This document shows positions 48,453-57,109 of a stretch of 64,000 bases of DNA, in pieces. The translations under genes were made by a program, and so were the position numbers. The DNA is taken from positions 2,976,001 to 3,040,000 of the forward strand of contig NZ_CP102512.1 in assembly GCF_024612015.1 (NCBI RefSeq), written 5' to 3'. Within the stretch, counting starts at the first letter, position 1, and every line of letters begins with the position of its first letter. This stretch comes from Streptomyces sp. CA-210063. Its GTDB lineage: Bacteria; Actinomycetota; Actinomycetes; Streptomycetales; Streptomycetaceae. Under the pieces are notes generated by a model that had not been told where the DNA came from, did no database searches, and saw only the letters and a program-made list of their open reading frames with translations.

Positions 48453-49172
48453 GTGGGAACAAGACGGGCTTCGAAGAACAGTTCCGGGGATGTCGGCGGG
48501 GGTCCGTCCGGCGGCAAGGACGCGGGGCGGCGCATCGGTCGCCGGGCCCTGCTCATCGGCACGGCCGTGGCCGCCGCCGGCACCGCCGTGGTGGCCCGGG
48601 ACGAGTTGACGCGCGCGTGGTGGCGGGTGCCCGGCGTCGAGAAGCCGCGCAAGGACGGCGAGGTCGACTACACCGGGGCCCGGTGGGTGGCCGCGTCGGA
48701 CGCGAACTGGCGGATGGCGGACCGGCCGGACGACTTCGGCATAGAGATGGTGATCATCCATGTCACCCAGGGCAGCTTCGACAGCGCCGTGAAGGTCTTC
48801 CAGGACCCGGCGCACGGAGCGGCCGCGCACTACATCGTCCGCAAGGACGGCCACGTCACGCAGATGATCCGCGAGCTGGACGTGGCGTACCACGCGGGCA
48901 ACCGCGACTACAACGAACGCAGTGTCGGCATCGAGCACGAGGGCTTCGTCGAGCGCCCCGAGGACTTCACCGACGAGATGTACGAGGCCTCCGCGCGGCT
49001 CACGGCCCGGATCTGCGCGCGGTACGAGATACCCCTCGACCGCGAGCACATCCTCGGCCATGTCGAGGTCCCGGGCACGGACCACACGGACCCCGGCGAG
49101 GGCTGGGACTGGGACCGCTACATGAAGCTCGTGCGCGCGGCCGCCACCGCGCAGACCTCGACGACCGCCTGA
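48453..49172 (+). CDS. N-acetylmuramoyl-L-alanine amidase, Tat-exported
   Basis: A 239-residue peptidoglycan amidase of the Amidase_2 (AmpD/PGRP-like) family. A twin-arginine signal [18 protein letters not shown] (about 28-45) leads to export. Zinc ligands are His in VIIHVTQGS (about 107), His in [16 protein letters not shown] (about 220) and Asp in the same loop; Glu in VGIEHEGF is near the active site. GTG at 48453 is the only sensible start; the ribosome site is weak. It cleaves the bond between MurNAc and L-Ala. It converges with the DUF6777/PASTA gene. Confidence 0.88.
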   Translation: MGTRRASKNSSGDVGGGPSGGKDAGRRIGRRALLIGTAVAAAGTAVVARDELTRAWWRVPGVEKPRKDGEVDYTGARWVAASDANWRMADRPDDFGIEMVIIHVTQGSFDSAVKVFQDPAHGAAAHYIVRKDGHVTQMIRELDVAYHAGNRDYNERSVGIEHEGFVERPEDFTDEMYEASARLTARICARYEIPLDREHILGHVEVPGTDHTDPGEGWDWDRYMKLVRAAATAQTSTTA

Positions 49173-49348
49173 CGTTCGACCGACGACACCTCGACACCCA
49201 CCGACGACGACGGGCTCGCCGGTCCGCCGGTGCGGGTGCGGACAGCCAGGTCACAGCGCCGGGACGGGGCCGGGACAGCAGTGCCACAAACCCGGGCTGA
49301 TGTGACGCGCATCAGCCAGTCGGGGGCCCGGTGGCCGGCATCTCCCGG

Positions 49349-50737
49349 CTAGCCGGTGCCGCCGAAGAAACCGCCGTCCGCACTGGTTCCGCCGCCGTCC
49401 GTGCCGGTTCCGCCGTCCGTCACTTCGCCGGTTCCGCCGATGTCCGTGCCGCCCACGTCCTCGCCGGCCGACGGATCCGTGCCGACCACCAGGGTTACGG
49501 CGGACTGGGGCCCGGCCTCGCTGAGGCCGACCGGTGTCTGCCGGATGACCACGCCCACCTGGTCCGGGGACGACACGGCCTCTGGCTCCACCACGGGGAC
49601 CAGTCCGACGGCGGTGATCTCCGCTTCCGCCTCGGCCTGAGGCCGACCCACCACGTCGGGCACCGTCACCTGTTCCGGCGTCGTCTCCTCCGCGACCAGC
49701 AGAGTCACCGAGTCGCCCACAGCCACCGTGGTACCGCCCTCCGGCCTTGTGCCGGCGACCGTGCCGGGGGACACATCAGGGTCGTCCACGGTCTCGGTCG
49801 TCACGACGAGACCGGCGCCCTCCAGTTCCTGTGTCACCTCCTCCACGGACCTGCCCCTGGTCTCGGGGATCGTGACCTCGGCCGGGCTCTCCGACTCACC
49901 GTTCCCGGAGTCGGCGTTCCCGGAGTCGTCACCACTCGTCAGCTCGGGCTCCTCAGGCAACGGGACCCGCACCTCCTCGGTGGGGTCCTCCACATCGGCG
50001 ACGGTCAGTTCCCGCTGCGGAGCGTCGGCCTGCTCGACCCGTACGACCTGGTCCTTCTTGACCTTCCACGGCTTGTTGCCCTTGCCCTTGTTGTCGAACT
50101 CGACCTTGATCTCGTCGGGGTCGTACGCGCTGATGCCCAGCGGATTGCCGCAGTTGCACTTCACACGCGGCACCCCGAACACGTCGACGAGCACGGCGGT
50201 GCCCGCTTCGAGAACCGCGTCGTAGCGGTTGGCCTCGCCCTTCTTGTAACCGTGGTTGGCGACCAGGGTGTCGTTGGCGAGGACGAAGGGGGTGAGGGAC
50301 TTGACGTACTCGCGCACGTTCTTGTTCTTCGCGCCGATGCCGAGCGCCTTCGCCCAGGCGGTCTTCTTCCTGCCGTTGCCGGCCTCCAGCAGAAACTGGA
50401 GCAGCAGCTCTGGATCGCATACGTCGATCTCGGTGCTGCCTCCGTAGAGTCCCCGCTCATCGCCCTTGCGGGAGCCGCCCTGGTCGCTGAGGTTCCCGTC
50501 CAGGTCCCGGCCGTCGCCGAGTTCTCCTGTGAAGAAGGCGTTCTCGGCGAGGTAGCCGACCGCCTCCGCGGCCGCCGTACGGGCCACACAGGCCAGGCCC
50601 GTCATCGATCCGAGGAGGACGGCGAAGGCGACGAACGCGCCGGCGGTCCTCAGAGTGAACGTACGTGTTCCCCGCCGCCGGGACTTGACCGCCCCCCGCC
50701 GTCCGGACATGCGGAATCCCCGCTCGGCACGTGCCAT
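49349..50737 (-). CDS. DUF6777 protein with two PASTA domains
   Basis: A 462-residue exported or membrane-anchored protein. An N-terminal hydrophobic segment (about 29-52, FVAFAVLLGSMTGLACVA) anchors or exports it. Residues about 100-220 match DUF6777: CDPELLLQFLLEAGN, TPFVLANDTLVANHGYK, GTAVLVDVFGVPRVKCNCG. After an acidic linker come two PASTA domains (about 290-358 and 360-430: VTIPETRGRSVEEVTQELE, VTVPDVVGRPQAEAEAEIT). The tail is Gly/Thr/Asp-rich. PASTA domains bind peptidoglycan or beta-lactams, so it probably acts at the cell wall. It converges with a peptidoglycan amidase. ATG at 50737; ATG at 50710 is an alternative. Confidence 0.87.
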   Translation of the reverse strand: MARAERGFRMSGRRGAVKSRRRGTRTFTLRTAGAFVAFAVLLGSMTGLACVARTAAAEAVGYLAENAFFTGELGDGRDLDGNLSDQGGSRKGDERGLYGGSTEIDVCDPELLLQFLLEAGNGRKKTAWAKALGIGAKNKNVREYVKSLTPFVLANDTLVANHGYKKGEANRYDAVLEAGTAVLVDVFGVPRVKCNCGNPLGISAYDPDEIKVEFDNKGKGNKPWKVKKDQVVRVEQADAPQRELTVADVEDPTEEVRVPLPEEPELTSGDDSGNADSGNGESESPAEVTIPETRGRSVEEVTQELEGAGLVVTTETVDDPDVSPGTVAGTRPEGGTTVAVGDSVTLLVAEETTPEQVTVPDVVGRPQAEAEAEITAVGLVPVVEPEAVSSPDQVGVVIRQTPVGLSEAGPQSAVTLVVGTDPSAGEDVGGTDIGGTGEVTDGGTGTDGGGTSADGGFFGGTG

Positions 50738-50861
50738 GGCCCGCTCCCCCGTTGGTGCTCCCCCGAGTGCGCCGGGGCTCTACGGTCCCGGCGCGCGCTC
50801 TCAACGGTCCCAGTGGGGGCGGGTATTGGCCATGCTCTTCACTCTTTCGGGCGAGCGTATT

Positions 50862-52031
50862 TCAGGTCAGCCCGGCGTTGCGGGCGCGCTCCACCACCGG
50901 GCCGATCGCCTTCGCGACCGCCTCGACGTCCGCCTCCGTGGAGGTGTGACCGAAGGAGAAACGGAGGGTGCCGCGGGCGAGGTCCGGGTCGGTGCCGGTG
51001 GCGAGGAGGACATGGCTGGGCTGGGCCACGCCCGCGGTGCAGGCGGAGCCCGTGGAGCACTCGATGCCCTGGGCGTCGAGGAGCAGGAGCAGCGAATCGC
51101 CCTCGCAGCCGGGGAAGGTGAAGTGCGCGTTGGCCGGGAGGCGTCCTTCCGAGGAGGGGTCACCGCCCAGGATCGCGTCCGGGACCGCCGTACGGACCGC
51201 CTCGACCAGGGAGTCGCGCAGGGCGCCGATCTCCCGGGCGAACCACTCGTGCTGCTCGGCGGCGAGCCGGCCGGCGACCGCGAAGGAGGCGACGGCCGGG
51301 ACGTCGAGGGTGCCGGAGCGGACATGGCGCTCCTGGCCGCCGCCGTGCAGGACGGGTACGGGGCTGTACTCACGGCCCAGCAGCAGCGCGCCGATGCCGT
51401 ACGGCCCGCCGATCTTGTGGCCGGAGACGGTCATCGCGGCGAGGCCGGAGGATTCGAAGTCGACCGGAACCTGACCGAAGGCCTGGACCGCGTCGGCGTG
51501 CAGCGGGACGCCGAACTCCTTTGCCACGTCGGCCAGTTCACGGACCGGCAGGATCGTGCCGATCTCGTTGTTGGCCCACATCACGGTGGCCAGGGCGATG
51601 TCGTCGGGGTTGCGGGCGATGGCCTCGCGGAGGGTTTCCGGGTGGACTCGGCCGTACGCGTCGACCGGGAGGTACTCGACGGTGGCGCCCTCGTGTTCGC
51701 CGAGCCAGTGGACGGCGTCGAGGACCGCGTGGTGTTCGACGGGGCTGGCGAGGATCCGGGTGCGGGCGGGGTCCGCGTCGCGGCGGGACCAGTACAGGCC
51801 CTTCACGGCGAGGTTGTCGGCCTCGGTGCCGCCGGAGGTGAAGACGACCTCGCTGGGGCGGGCTCCGAGGGCCTCGGCGAGGGTTTCGCGGGCCTCCTCG
51901 ACGGTGCGCCGCGCTCGGCGGCCGGATGCGTGCAGCGAGGAGGCGTTGCCGGTGACGCTCAGCTGGGCGGTCAGGGCCTCTGCCGCCTCGGGGAGCATCG
52001 GGGTGGTCGCCGCGTGGTCGAGGTAAGCCAT
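50862..52031 (-). CDS. Cysteine desulfurase (NifS/IscS-like)
   Basis: A 389-residue class V aminotransferase that takes sulfur from cysteine. The N-terminus [13 protein letters not shown] is canonical. The PLP Lys is in [15 protein letters not shown] (about 199), the PLP His in EHHAVL (about 103), and the catalytic loop Cys in [11 protein letters not shown] (about 318-324). The loop is of the longer NifS/IscS type. ATG at 52031. The next downstream leftward genes include a PASTA protein and, beyond the opposite-strand amidase, mnmA, so it is a plausible sulfur donor for MnmA. Confidence 0.93.
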   Translation of the reverse strand: MAYLDHAATTPMLPEAAEALTAQLSVTGNASSLHASGRRARRTVEEARETLAEALGARPSEVVFTSGGTEADNLAVKGLYWSRRDADPARTRILASPVEHHAVLDAVHWLGEHEGATVEYLPVDAYGRVHPETLREAIARNPDDIALATVMWANNEIGTILPVRELADVAKEFGVPLHADAVQAFGQVPVDFESSGLAAMTVSGHKIGGPYGIGALLLGREYSPVPVLHGGGQERHVRSGTLDVPAVASFAVAGRLAAEQHEWFAREIGALRDSLVEAVRTAVPDAILGGDPSSEGRLPANAHFTFPGCEGDSLLLLLDAQGIECSTGSACTAGVAQPSHVLLATGTDPDLARGTLRFSFGHTSTEADVEAVAKAIGPVVERARNAGLT

Positions 52032-52184
52032 GGTGAGCCCGATTCTACGGGCCCGGTGTCCTTGGTCTGGGGCCCGGCTGGGCTTGAGGGTCTTGTGGGG
52101 CGGCGGTCGGCGGCGGGTTTGCGCCTTGCCGGGGTTGCACCGGGGCTTGGCGGCGAGGCACCCGGCGCTGTCGACTGTGCCCAC

Positions 52185-52226
52185 CCTCCCCCACTCTCGG
52201 CTTCGCTCGAGCGGGAGGTGCCCCCA
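52185..52226. repeat. 42-bp Streptomyces repeat, intergenic copy
   Basis: Same sequence as at 22179-22220 except for one base. It lies in the 387-bp gap before the cysteine desulfurase start, which also holds a hexanucleotide repeat and no supported gene. Confidence 0.85.
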
Positions 52227-52314
52227 TCGCCCTGCGGAACGACTGCCCACAGCGGAGCCAGCAGGGGGCGGCTGCGGCAGCAGCGGCGCCAGCGGCCGAG
52301 GCGGCAGGGGCAGG

Positions 52315-52356
52315 GGCAGCGGCAGCGGCAGCGGCAGCGGCAGCGGCAGCGGCAGC
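52315..52356. repeat. Hexanucleotide microsatellite (GGCAGC)7
   Basis: Seven perfect GGCAGC units lie within a broader G/C/A-rich simple-sequence tract (about 52262-52362), between the desulfurase start and the DUF4190 stop. No supported frame uses it. Confidence 0.9.
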
Positions 52357-52418
52357 GGCGGGATGTGACCGCGGTGGCAAGTGCGGCTCGGCCAAGTAAG
52401 TCGCTGCCTCTGTCTGGC

Positions 52419-52706
52419 TCAGAAGCTCCAGGACACCGTGTTCGTCGTCTGCATCAGGATGGCGAGGATGGCGAGGTCGGCGATGCCGAGGCCGAGGCCC
52501 AGGTAGGCGCGGCCTCGCCTGGTGGTGCCGCGCTTCAGGGCGAGGGTGGACAGGACGATGGCGATGGGGCCCAGGAAGAGGTTCAGGACCAGGAGGCCCA
52601 GGAGGCCGAGGACGAAGGAGGCGACGGCCATGCCGTCGGCGTCGCGGCCTCGGGTGCGGGTGGTGGTGGCGGTGGTTTCGGTCCGGCGTGCGGCGGTGAG
52701 CTGCAT
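52419..52706 (-). CDS. DUF4190-type small membrane protein
   Basis: A 95-residue protein. After a polar N-terminus (1-22) come the segments ADGMAVASFVLGLLGLLVLN and LFLGPIAIVLSTLALKRGTT, the DUF4190 pattern, then AYLGLGLGIADLAILAILMQ as a third hydrophobic stretch. Function unknown. ATG at 52706. It lies leftward, 35 bp after another small membrane gene. Confidence 0.85.
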   Translation of the reverse strand: MQLTAARRTETTATTTRTRGRDADGMAVASFVLGLLGLLVLNLFLGPIAIVLSTLALKRGTTRRGRAYLGLGLGIADLAILAILMQTTNTVSWSF

Positions 52707-52741
52707 GGCGGGTCTGCTCCCAACGGGCTGAGGCGCGGCGG

Positions 52742-52906
52742 TCAGTCGGTGGTGCGGCTGCGGCGGGCGTGGCGCTCCCGGTACGCGAAGACCGCCAGCC
52801 AGAGGGCGATGCCGACCGCGAGGGCCGACGAGACCGCCGGCGGCACATGGGCCACGGTGCCCATGACGACACCCAGCAGCAGAAGTGCGGCGACGAGGAA
52901 CAACAT
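52742..52906 (-). CDS. Small two-helix membrane protein
   Basis: A 54-residue protein with two hydrophobic segments, LFLVAALLLLGVVMGTVAHV and VSSALAVGIALWLAVFAY, and a basic tail ending RHARRSRTTD. ATG at 52906 is preferred because the protein then begins with the first helix; an ATG at 52963 would add 19 polar residues. Function unknown. It is divergent from a TetR gene, and its promoter region holds the ACAGTTG repeats. Confidence 0.75.
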   Translation of the reverse strand: MLFLVAALLLLGVVMGTVAHVPPAVSSALAVGIALWLAVFAYRERHARRSRTTD

Positions 52907-52927
52907 CGGGGGAACGCCTCTCTCGTT

Positions 52928-53022
52928 ACAGTTGGGTGAACGGTTGTAGTTACAGTTGTTCACTGACTGCCAAGTCTAGCGGGTCGCCCGGCTTTGCAAT
53001 TACGGAGAACAGTTGTTAACTG
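52928..53022. promoter_or_regulatory. Repeated ACAGTTG sites in a TetR divergent promoter
   Basis: ACAGTTG occurs at 52928, 52952 and 53009. The last two extend to ACAGTTGTTCACTG and ACAGTTGTTAACTG, 13 of 14 bases alike. CAGTTGTTAACTG (53010-53022) is a 5-3-5 palindrome ending 6 bp before the TetR ATG. The direct repeats suggest an operator used by the TetR protein on both sides. Confidence 0.6.
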
Positions 53023-53028
53023 CATGGC

Positions 53029-53655
53029 ATGAGTCACACTCTCGGCATCCGGCAGGTGCAGAAGCAGAAGACCCGGCAGGCGCTCATGGACGCCGCGCTC
53101 GGCCTGCTGGAGGAGCAGAGCCTCAGCAGCCTGGGTCTTCGCGAGGTCACCCGGGCCGTCGGCGTCGCCCCGACCGCGTTCTACCGGCACTTCCGGTCGA
53201 CCGCGGACCTGGGCGTGGCGCTGGTCGAGGAGGCCCTGGGCAGTCTGCATCCGGTGCTCGGGGATCTGATGTCGGCGATCGGCGACAGCGACGAACTCAT
53301 CGAGCGCGCCGTCGATCTGATCGCCCGCCATGTGGACGCGTACCCCGCACACGTCCGTTTCATCGCGCGCGAGCGCCACGGCGGTGTCCAGCCGGTGCGG
53401 GACGCCATCCAGGGACAACTGGCCCGGTTCGCCGATGAGGTACGCAGTGAGCTGGACAAGCGGCCGGAGACCGGGGGGTGGACCGACGACGACCGGCTGA
53501 TGCTCGCGGGCCTGTACGTCGATCAGATGCTGGTGACCGCCTCGCTGTTCCTGGAGGCACTGGACGAGCCGGAGCAGGAGCGCGACCGGGTGACCCGGCT
53601 GGCGAGCCGGCGTATGCGGCTGATCACCATCGGCTGTCGCCACTGGCTCGACTGA
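53029..53655 (+). CDS. TetR family regulator (FabR/DesT-like)
   Basis: A 208-residue TetR protein. The helix-turn-helix is LSSLGLREVTRAVGVAPTAFYRHF (about 32-55), followed by a helical C-terminal domain. The HTH wording and length resemble TetR regulators of lipid genes; this is an impression only. ATG at 53029 lies just after a short palindrome. It is divergent from a small membrane protein and should regulate it and itself. A perfect 18-bp hairpin follows the gene. Confidence 0.88.
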   Translation: MSHTLGIRQVQKQKTRQALMDAALGLLEEQSLSSLGLREVTRAVGVAPTAFYRHFRSTADLGVALVEEALGSLHPVLGDLMSAIGDSDELIERAVDLIARHVDAYPAHVRFIARERHGGVQPVRDAIQGQLARFADEVRSELDKRPETGGWTDDDRLMLAGLYVDQMLVTASLFLEALDEPEQERDRVTRLASRRMRLITIGCRHWLD

Positions 53656-53674
53656 CACCGGCCGTCTCCCGCAA

Positions 53675-53717
53675 CGCGCGGAGGGCGCGCCCGGTGAACG
53701 GGCGCGCCCTCCGCGCG
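53675..53717. terminator. Bidirectional terminator hairpin
   Basis: CGCGCGGAGGGCGCGCCC (53675-53692) and its perfect complement (53700-53717) form an 18-bp stem with a seven-base loop. It lies between the TetR stop (+) and the lipoprotein stop (-), serving two convergent genes. Confidence 0.85.
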
Positions 53718-53746
53718 TACGTACTCGCTTCCGTACGGACCCGGGG

Positions 53747-54160
53747 TCAGCCGTCCTTGGACGCCGAGGCCGAGGCCTCCTGGCTCGGCGCCCCGCTCGG
53801 GGCCTGGCCGCCCTGGCCCTGCTGACCACCGCCGGGGCCGCCACAGCCGCCCCCGCCGCCGGGCCCGCCCTGGCCGCCGGCGCCGGGGGCACCGCTCGGC
53901 GCACCGGACGGCTGGCCCGACGGCGCGCCGGATGGAGCACCGGACGGCGCCTGGCCGTTGGCTGACGGGGCGTCGGACGGGGCTCCCGAGGGAGCTCCGG
54001 ACGGAGCGCCCGAGGGGCCCTGGCAGCTCTGCCGGCCGGAGTCGCCGTTGTTCGAGGTGGTCGAGGTGGTCGACGACGAGTCACTGGAGCCGCACGCCAC
54101 GAGGAAGAGGGGTGCGGCCGCCAGCAGGGCGACGGCGGGGACGAGACGTGCACGCTTCAT
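53747..54160 (-). CDS. PSGA-repeat lipoprotein
   Basis: A 137-residue secreted lipoprotein with signal ending in the lipobox FLVAC (Cys at 23). After a Ser/Thr-rich linker the mature part is a run of PSGA/PSGQ tetrapeptides, a Gly-rich block with two Cys (about 92-108) and a short PSGA/SAS tail. It has no recognisable fold and is expected to be disordered in the cell envelope. ATG at 54160. Function unknown. Confidence 0.8.
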   Translation of the reverse strand: MKRARLVPAVALLAAAPLFLVACGSSDSSSTTSTTSNNGDSGRQSCQGPSGAPSGAPSGAPSDAPSANGQAPSGAPSGAPSGQPSGAPSGAPGAGGQGGPGGGGGCGGPGGGQQGQGGQAPSGAPSQEASASASKDG

Positions 54161-54308
54161 GAGAGACCACTCCGAGAACGATGAGGGAGTTCTTGGGTGG
54201 CATCGAATCAACGCAGCTTGGGGCTCTGTTGGGTTCGCGCTGTGCCAAGGCTGTGCGAACGGCAAAGCGATGAGTGCCTGTCGAGACGTACCCCGCCCCC
54301 CGGGCGAG

Positions 54309-55157
54309 TCAGTCCGACAGCCTGGCCCGTGCCAGCTGTCGGGACTGCGCGACCAGGCGGTCGGCACTGTCCCAGACCTCGGCGTCCTCCTCCAGGAAGC
54401 CGCCGGCGAGGTTGCGGGTGGTGATGGAGACCCGGAGCGGTCCCGGCGCCGGGCGGCACCGGACATGGACGGTCAGCTCGACCGTCGGGACCCAGCCCTT
54501 GAGGCCCAGCTCGAAGGCGGTCGGCGGCAGCGCGTCCACGGCGAGGAGCAGGGAGAACGGGTCGGCGTCGCGACCGTCGGCGAGTCCGAACCAGGACCGC
54601 ATCTCGCCCTTGCCGGACGGCGCGCCGAGCGCCCAGCCGAGCGTCGCGGGGTCGAGCTTCAGGAACAGCCGGTCGGCGATCGCGGAGCCGCCGGGGACGG
54701 GGCCGGGGGCGTCCTGCGGGCCGAAGCACTGGTCGATCGGCGGGATCGCGGGCGGCTTCGCCGTCGTACGGACGTCGTCGGGGAGGGAGTCCAGGTCGCC
54801 ATAGGAGGCGAGGACGCGTATCCGCTCGACCTCGCGGCCCTCGTCGTCGTACTGGAAGAGGGAGGCCTGGCCGGTCGACAGGGTCCGTCCGGGGCGTACG
54901 ACGTCCGTGCGGACGACCGCGGGGCCCGGCCGGGAGGCGGTCAGGTAGTGCGCGGAGATCGTGAACGGGTCGTCGTGCGGGAGCGCGTCGGCGAGGGCTC
55001 GGCCGAGGACGGCCAGGAGGTAGCCGCCGTTGACGGCGCCGGTGATCGTCCAGCCGGCGGAGAGGTCGATGTCGTAGACGCCCTCTTCGCGCCGCGTGAC
55101 GGCCGTGTCGCGGTCGAACTCGCTGCTGCCGATGGTCGCCTGGGATGCCTGAGCCAT
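54309..55157 (-). CDS. Acyl-CoA thioesterase-like double-hotdog protein
   Basis: A 282-residue TesB-like thioesterase with two hotdog domains. The first (about 20-120) has GWTITGAVNGGYLLAVLGRAL and FTISAHYLTASRPGPA; the second (about 160-280) has DRLFLKLDPATLGW, FSLLLAVDALPPTAFELGL and VHVRCRPAPGPLRVSITTRN. It should cleave acyl-CoA thioesters in the cytoplasm. ATG at 55157; ATG at 55172 would add five residues. Neighbours give no pathway. Confidence 0.85.
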   Translation of the reverse strand: MAQASQATIGSSEFDRDTAVTRREEGVYDIDLSAGWTITGAVNGGYLLAVLGRALADALPHDDPFTISAHYLTASRPGPAVVRTDVVRPGRTLSTGQASLFQYDDEGREVERIRVLASYGDLDSLPDDVRTTAKPPAIPPIDQCFGPQDAPGPVPGGSAIADRLFLKLDPATLGWALGAPSGKGEMRSWFGLADGRDADPFSLLLAVDALPPTAFELGLKGWVPTVELTVHVRCRPAPGPLRVSITTRNLAGGFLEEDAEVWDSADRLVAQSRQLARARLSD

Positions 55158-55241
55158 GGCGGTACCGTACAACAGGTGATTACTAAGCGGTAGCTTTATG
55201 TGTTGCGGTGACGTTTCACCTCGGTCGGCGAACCCCGCACG

Positions 55242-55497
55242 TCACCCCTCCTCGACCGCCGCCGACCTCCTGTTCCACGCCCGTGGCGCCCGCCAGTGGT
55301 ACCGCATCGCCAGCAGCCGCAGCGCGAAGGCCGTGGCCGCGGCGAGGGCCGAGGTGAAGGGGTTCAGGGCGTCGCGGCTGATGCACAGGACGACCAGCCC
55401 GGCGCCGACCATCGCGGGCACGGCGTACAGGTCACGGTCCCAGCGCAGCAGCGAGGCACCTCGTTGGCGAGGACGTCCCGGAACACGCCACCACCCG
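55242..55497 (-). pseudogene. Broken TRIC (trimeric intracellular cation) channel gene fragment
   Basis: On the minus strand the fragment GGGVFRDVLANEVP (55497-55456) is followed, one base out of frame, by SLLRWDRDLYAVPAMVGAGL and LRLLAMRYHWRAPRAW to the stop at 55242. These are the C-terminal third of a YadS/TRIC family (formerly UPF0126) protein. A one-base deletion near 55456 breaks the frame, and everything upstream of GGGV, the first four helices, is missing. Homology ends at about 55497. Confidence 0.82.
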
Positions 55498-55873
55498 AAG
55501 TTCACTCGATCGCGTGATTGTCTACCTGTGGGCTTGCTATGTACTGGGCCATTCGGAGTAGCGTCGCCGTGCGATCTGGGACGCCGGGTGCGGTGCCAGC
55601 GTGCGGGACCCCTGCTCCACCAGCGAGATGGTTCAGGGCCTCCCCGTCGCCTCTGGCCGCACCCAACTGGCCAGGTCGTGAGGAAATCCGCCCGCCCGGC
55701 TCGGACCACGGACAGGATCCGTGTCGCCGCCCGGGACGCGAAAGCGGATGCCCAGTGCGCCCAACACCGTTCGGGGCGTGCCAGTGGGCGAAATCGCCCC
55801 CGCTCGCTGCGCAGGGACGGTCAGGAAGTAGCCGAGGATGCGGCCACCACCCGCAAGCAACCCCAGCTACAGA
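55498..55873. other. Unassigned segment replacing the 5' part of the TRIC gene
   Basis: About 375 bp between the TRIC break point and the oppF terminator. Base composition is slightly less GC than the flanks, and no frame shows a convincing family or an inverted repeat at the edges. It may be a remnant of an integrated or recombined element. Confidence 0.5.
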
Positions 55874-55910
55874 GGCACGGGCCTGCCCCTCCCAAGGGCG
55901 GGCCCGTGCC
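55874..55910 (-). terminator. Terminator after the oligopeptide ABC operon
   Basis: GGCACGGGCC with a following TGCCC pairs with the GGGCGGGCCCGTGCC side (one G-U pair) across a short loop. It stands 32 bp after the oppF-type stop. Confidence 0.8.
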
Positions 55911-55942
55911 CCCGTGCAGCAGAGGATCAAGGCACCGAGGCG

Positions 55943-57109
55943 CTACTTGTCCTTGCCCGGTGCATCAGCAGAAGCCGTGGTCTTCGAAGGTGACTCGGCC
56001 TTCTGGACCGTTTCGGGCACCAGCTCGCCCGCCTCCTTCGCGGCCGTCAGCAGGACCACGTCCTGGGGCTGCTGGTCCTCGAAGTTCTCCGGGTGGTGGC
56101 AGGCGACCCGCTGCCCGGGCTTCAGCTCGGCGAGGGGCGGCTCGGTGGTCTTGCAGACCTGCGTGGCCTTCCAGCACCGGGTGTGGAAGCGGCAGCCGCT
56201 CGGCGGCGCTATCGGCGAGGGGACGTCGCCCTTGAGCAGGATGCGCTCACTCTTGGCGTTCCGGCGCTTGGGGTCCGGGATCGGCACGGCCGAGAGCAGC
56301 GCCTTGGTGTACGGGTGCATCGGCGCCGCGTACAGGGAGTCCCGGTCGGCCAGCTCCACAATCTTGCCGAGGTACATCACCGCGATGCGGTCGGAGACGT
56401 GGCGGACCACCGACAGGTCGTGCGCGATGATCACGTACGTCAGGCCGAGCTCGTCCTGGAGGTCGTCCATCAGGTTGACGACCTGGGCCTGGATGGACAC
56501 GTCGAGCGCGGAGACCGGCTCGTCCGCGACGACCATCCGGGGCTTCAGGGCGAGCGCGCGGGCGATGCCGATGCGCTGGCGCTGGCCGCCGGAGAACTCG
56601 TGCGGGTAGCGGTTGTAGTGCTCGGGGCTCAGGCCCACCAGCTCCAGGAGGCGCTGGACCTCCTTCTTCACCCCGCCCTCGGGCTCGACACCCTGGAGCT
56701 TGAACGGCGCCGAGACGATGGTGCCGATGGTGTGCCGGGGGTTCAGGGAGCCGTACGGGTCCTGGAAGATCATCTGCACGTCGCGGCGCAGCGGGCGCAT
56801 GCCGGCGGTGCCCAGGTGCGTGATGTCCTTGCCGTCGAACTCGATCTTCCCGCCGGAGGGTTCCAGGAGACGGGTGATGAGCCGGCCCATGGTCGACTTG
56901 CCGCAGCCGGACTCGCCGACGACACCGAGGGTCTCGCCCCGGCGTACCTCGAAGTCGATGCCGTCGACGGCCTTGACCGCCCCGACCTGCCGCTGGAGCA
57001 GGCCCTTCTTGATGGGGAAGTGCTTGACCAGGCCCTCGACCCTGAGCAGCGGTTTCTCTTCGTCGTCGCGCGGGGCCGGCACAGGGGCCCGGGTGTCAGT
57101 CTCGCTCAC
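55943..57109 (-). CDS. Oligopeptide ABC transporter ATPase (OppF/DppF)
   Basis: A 388-residue ATPase. Walker A GESGCGKST is at about 64-72, Q-loop IFQDPYGSLNPRHTIG at about 113-128, signature EFSGGQRQR at about 162-170, Walker B MVVADEPVSALD, then the H-loop AHDLSVV. The oligopeptide domain with GCRFHTRCWKATQVC ends the core, and a Lys/Glu-rich tail follows. GTG at 57109 overlaps the stop of the upstream ATPase gene. Last gene of the five-gene operon and followed by a terminator. Confidence 0.95.
   Translation of the reverse strand: MSETDTRAPVPAPRDDEEKPLLRVEGLVKHFPIKKGLLQRQVGAVKAVDGIDFEVRRGETLGVVGESGCGKSTMGRLITRLLEPSGGKIEFDGKDITHLGTAGMRPLRRDVQMIFQDPYGSLNPRHTIGTIVSAPFKLQGVEPEGGVKKEVQRLLELVGLSPEHYNRYPHEFSGGQRQRIGIARALALKPRMVVADEPVSALDVSIQAQVVNLMDDLQDELGLTYVIIAHDLSVVRHVSDRIAVMYLGKIVELADRDSLYAAPMHPYTKALLSAVPIPDPKRRNAKSERILLKGDVPSPIAPPSGCRFHTRCWKATQVCKTTEPPLAELKPGQRVACHHPENFEDQQPQDVVLLTAAKEAGELVPETVQKAESPSKTTASADAPGKDK

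Noticed and set aside
55498..55873. Transposase remnant
   Set aside because: Translated frames show no DDE/HNH signatures, and no terminal inverted repeats or target duplications were found.
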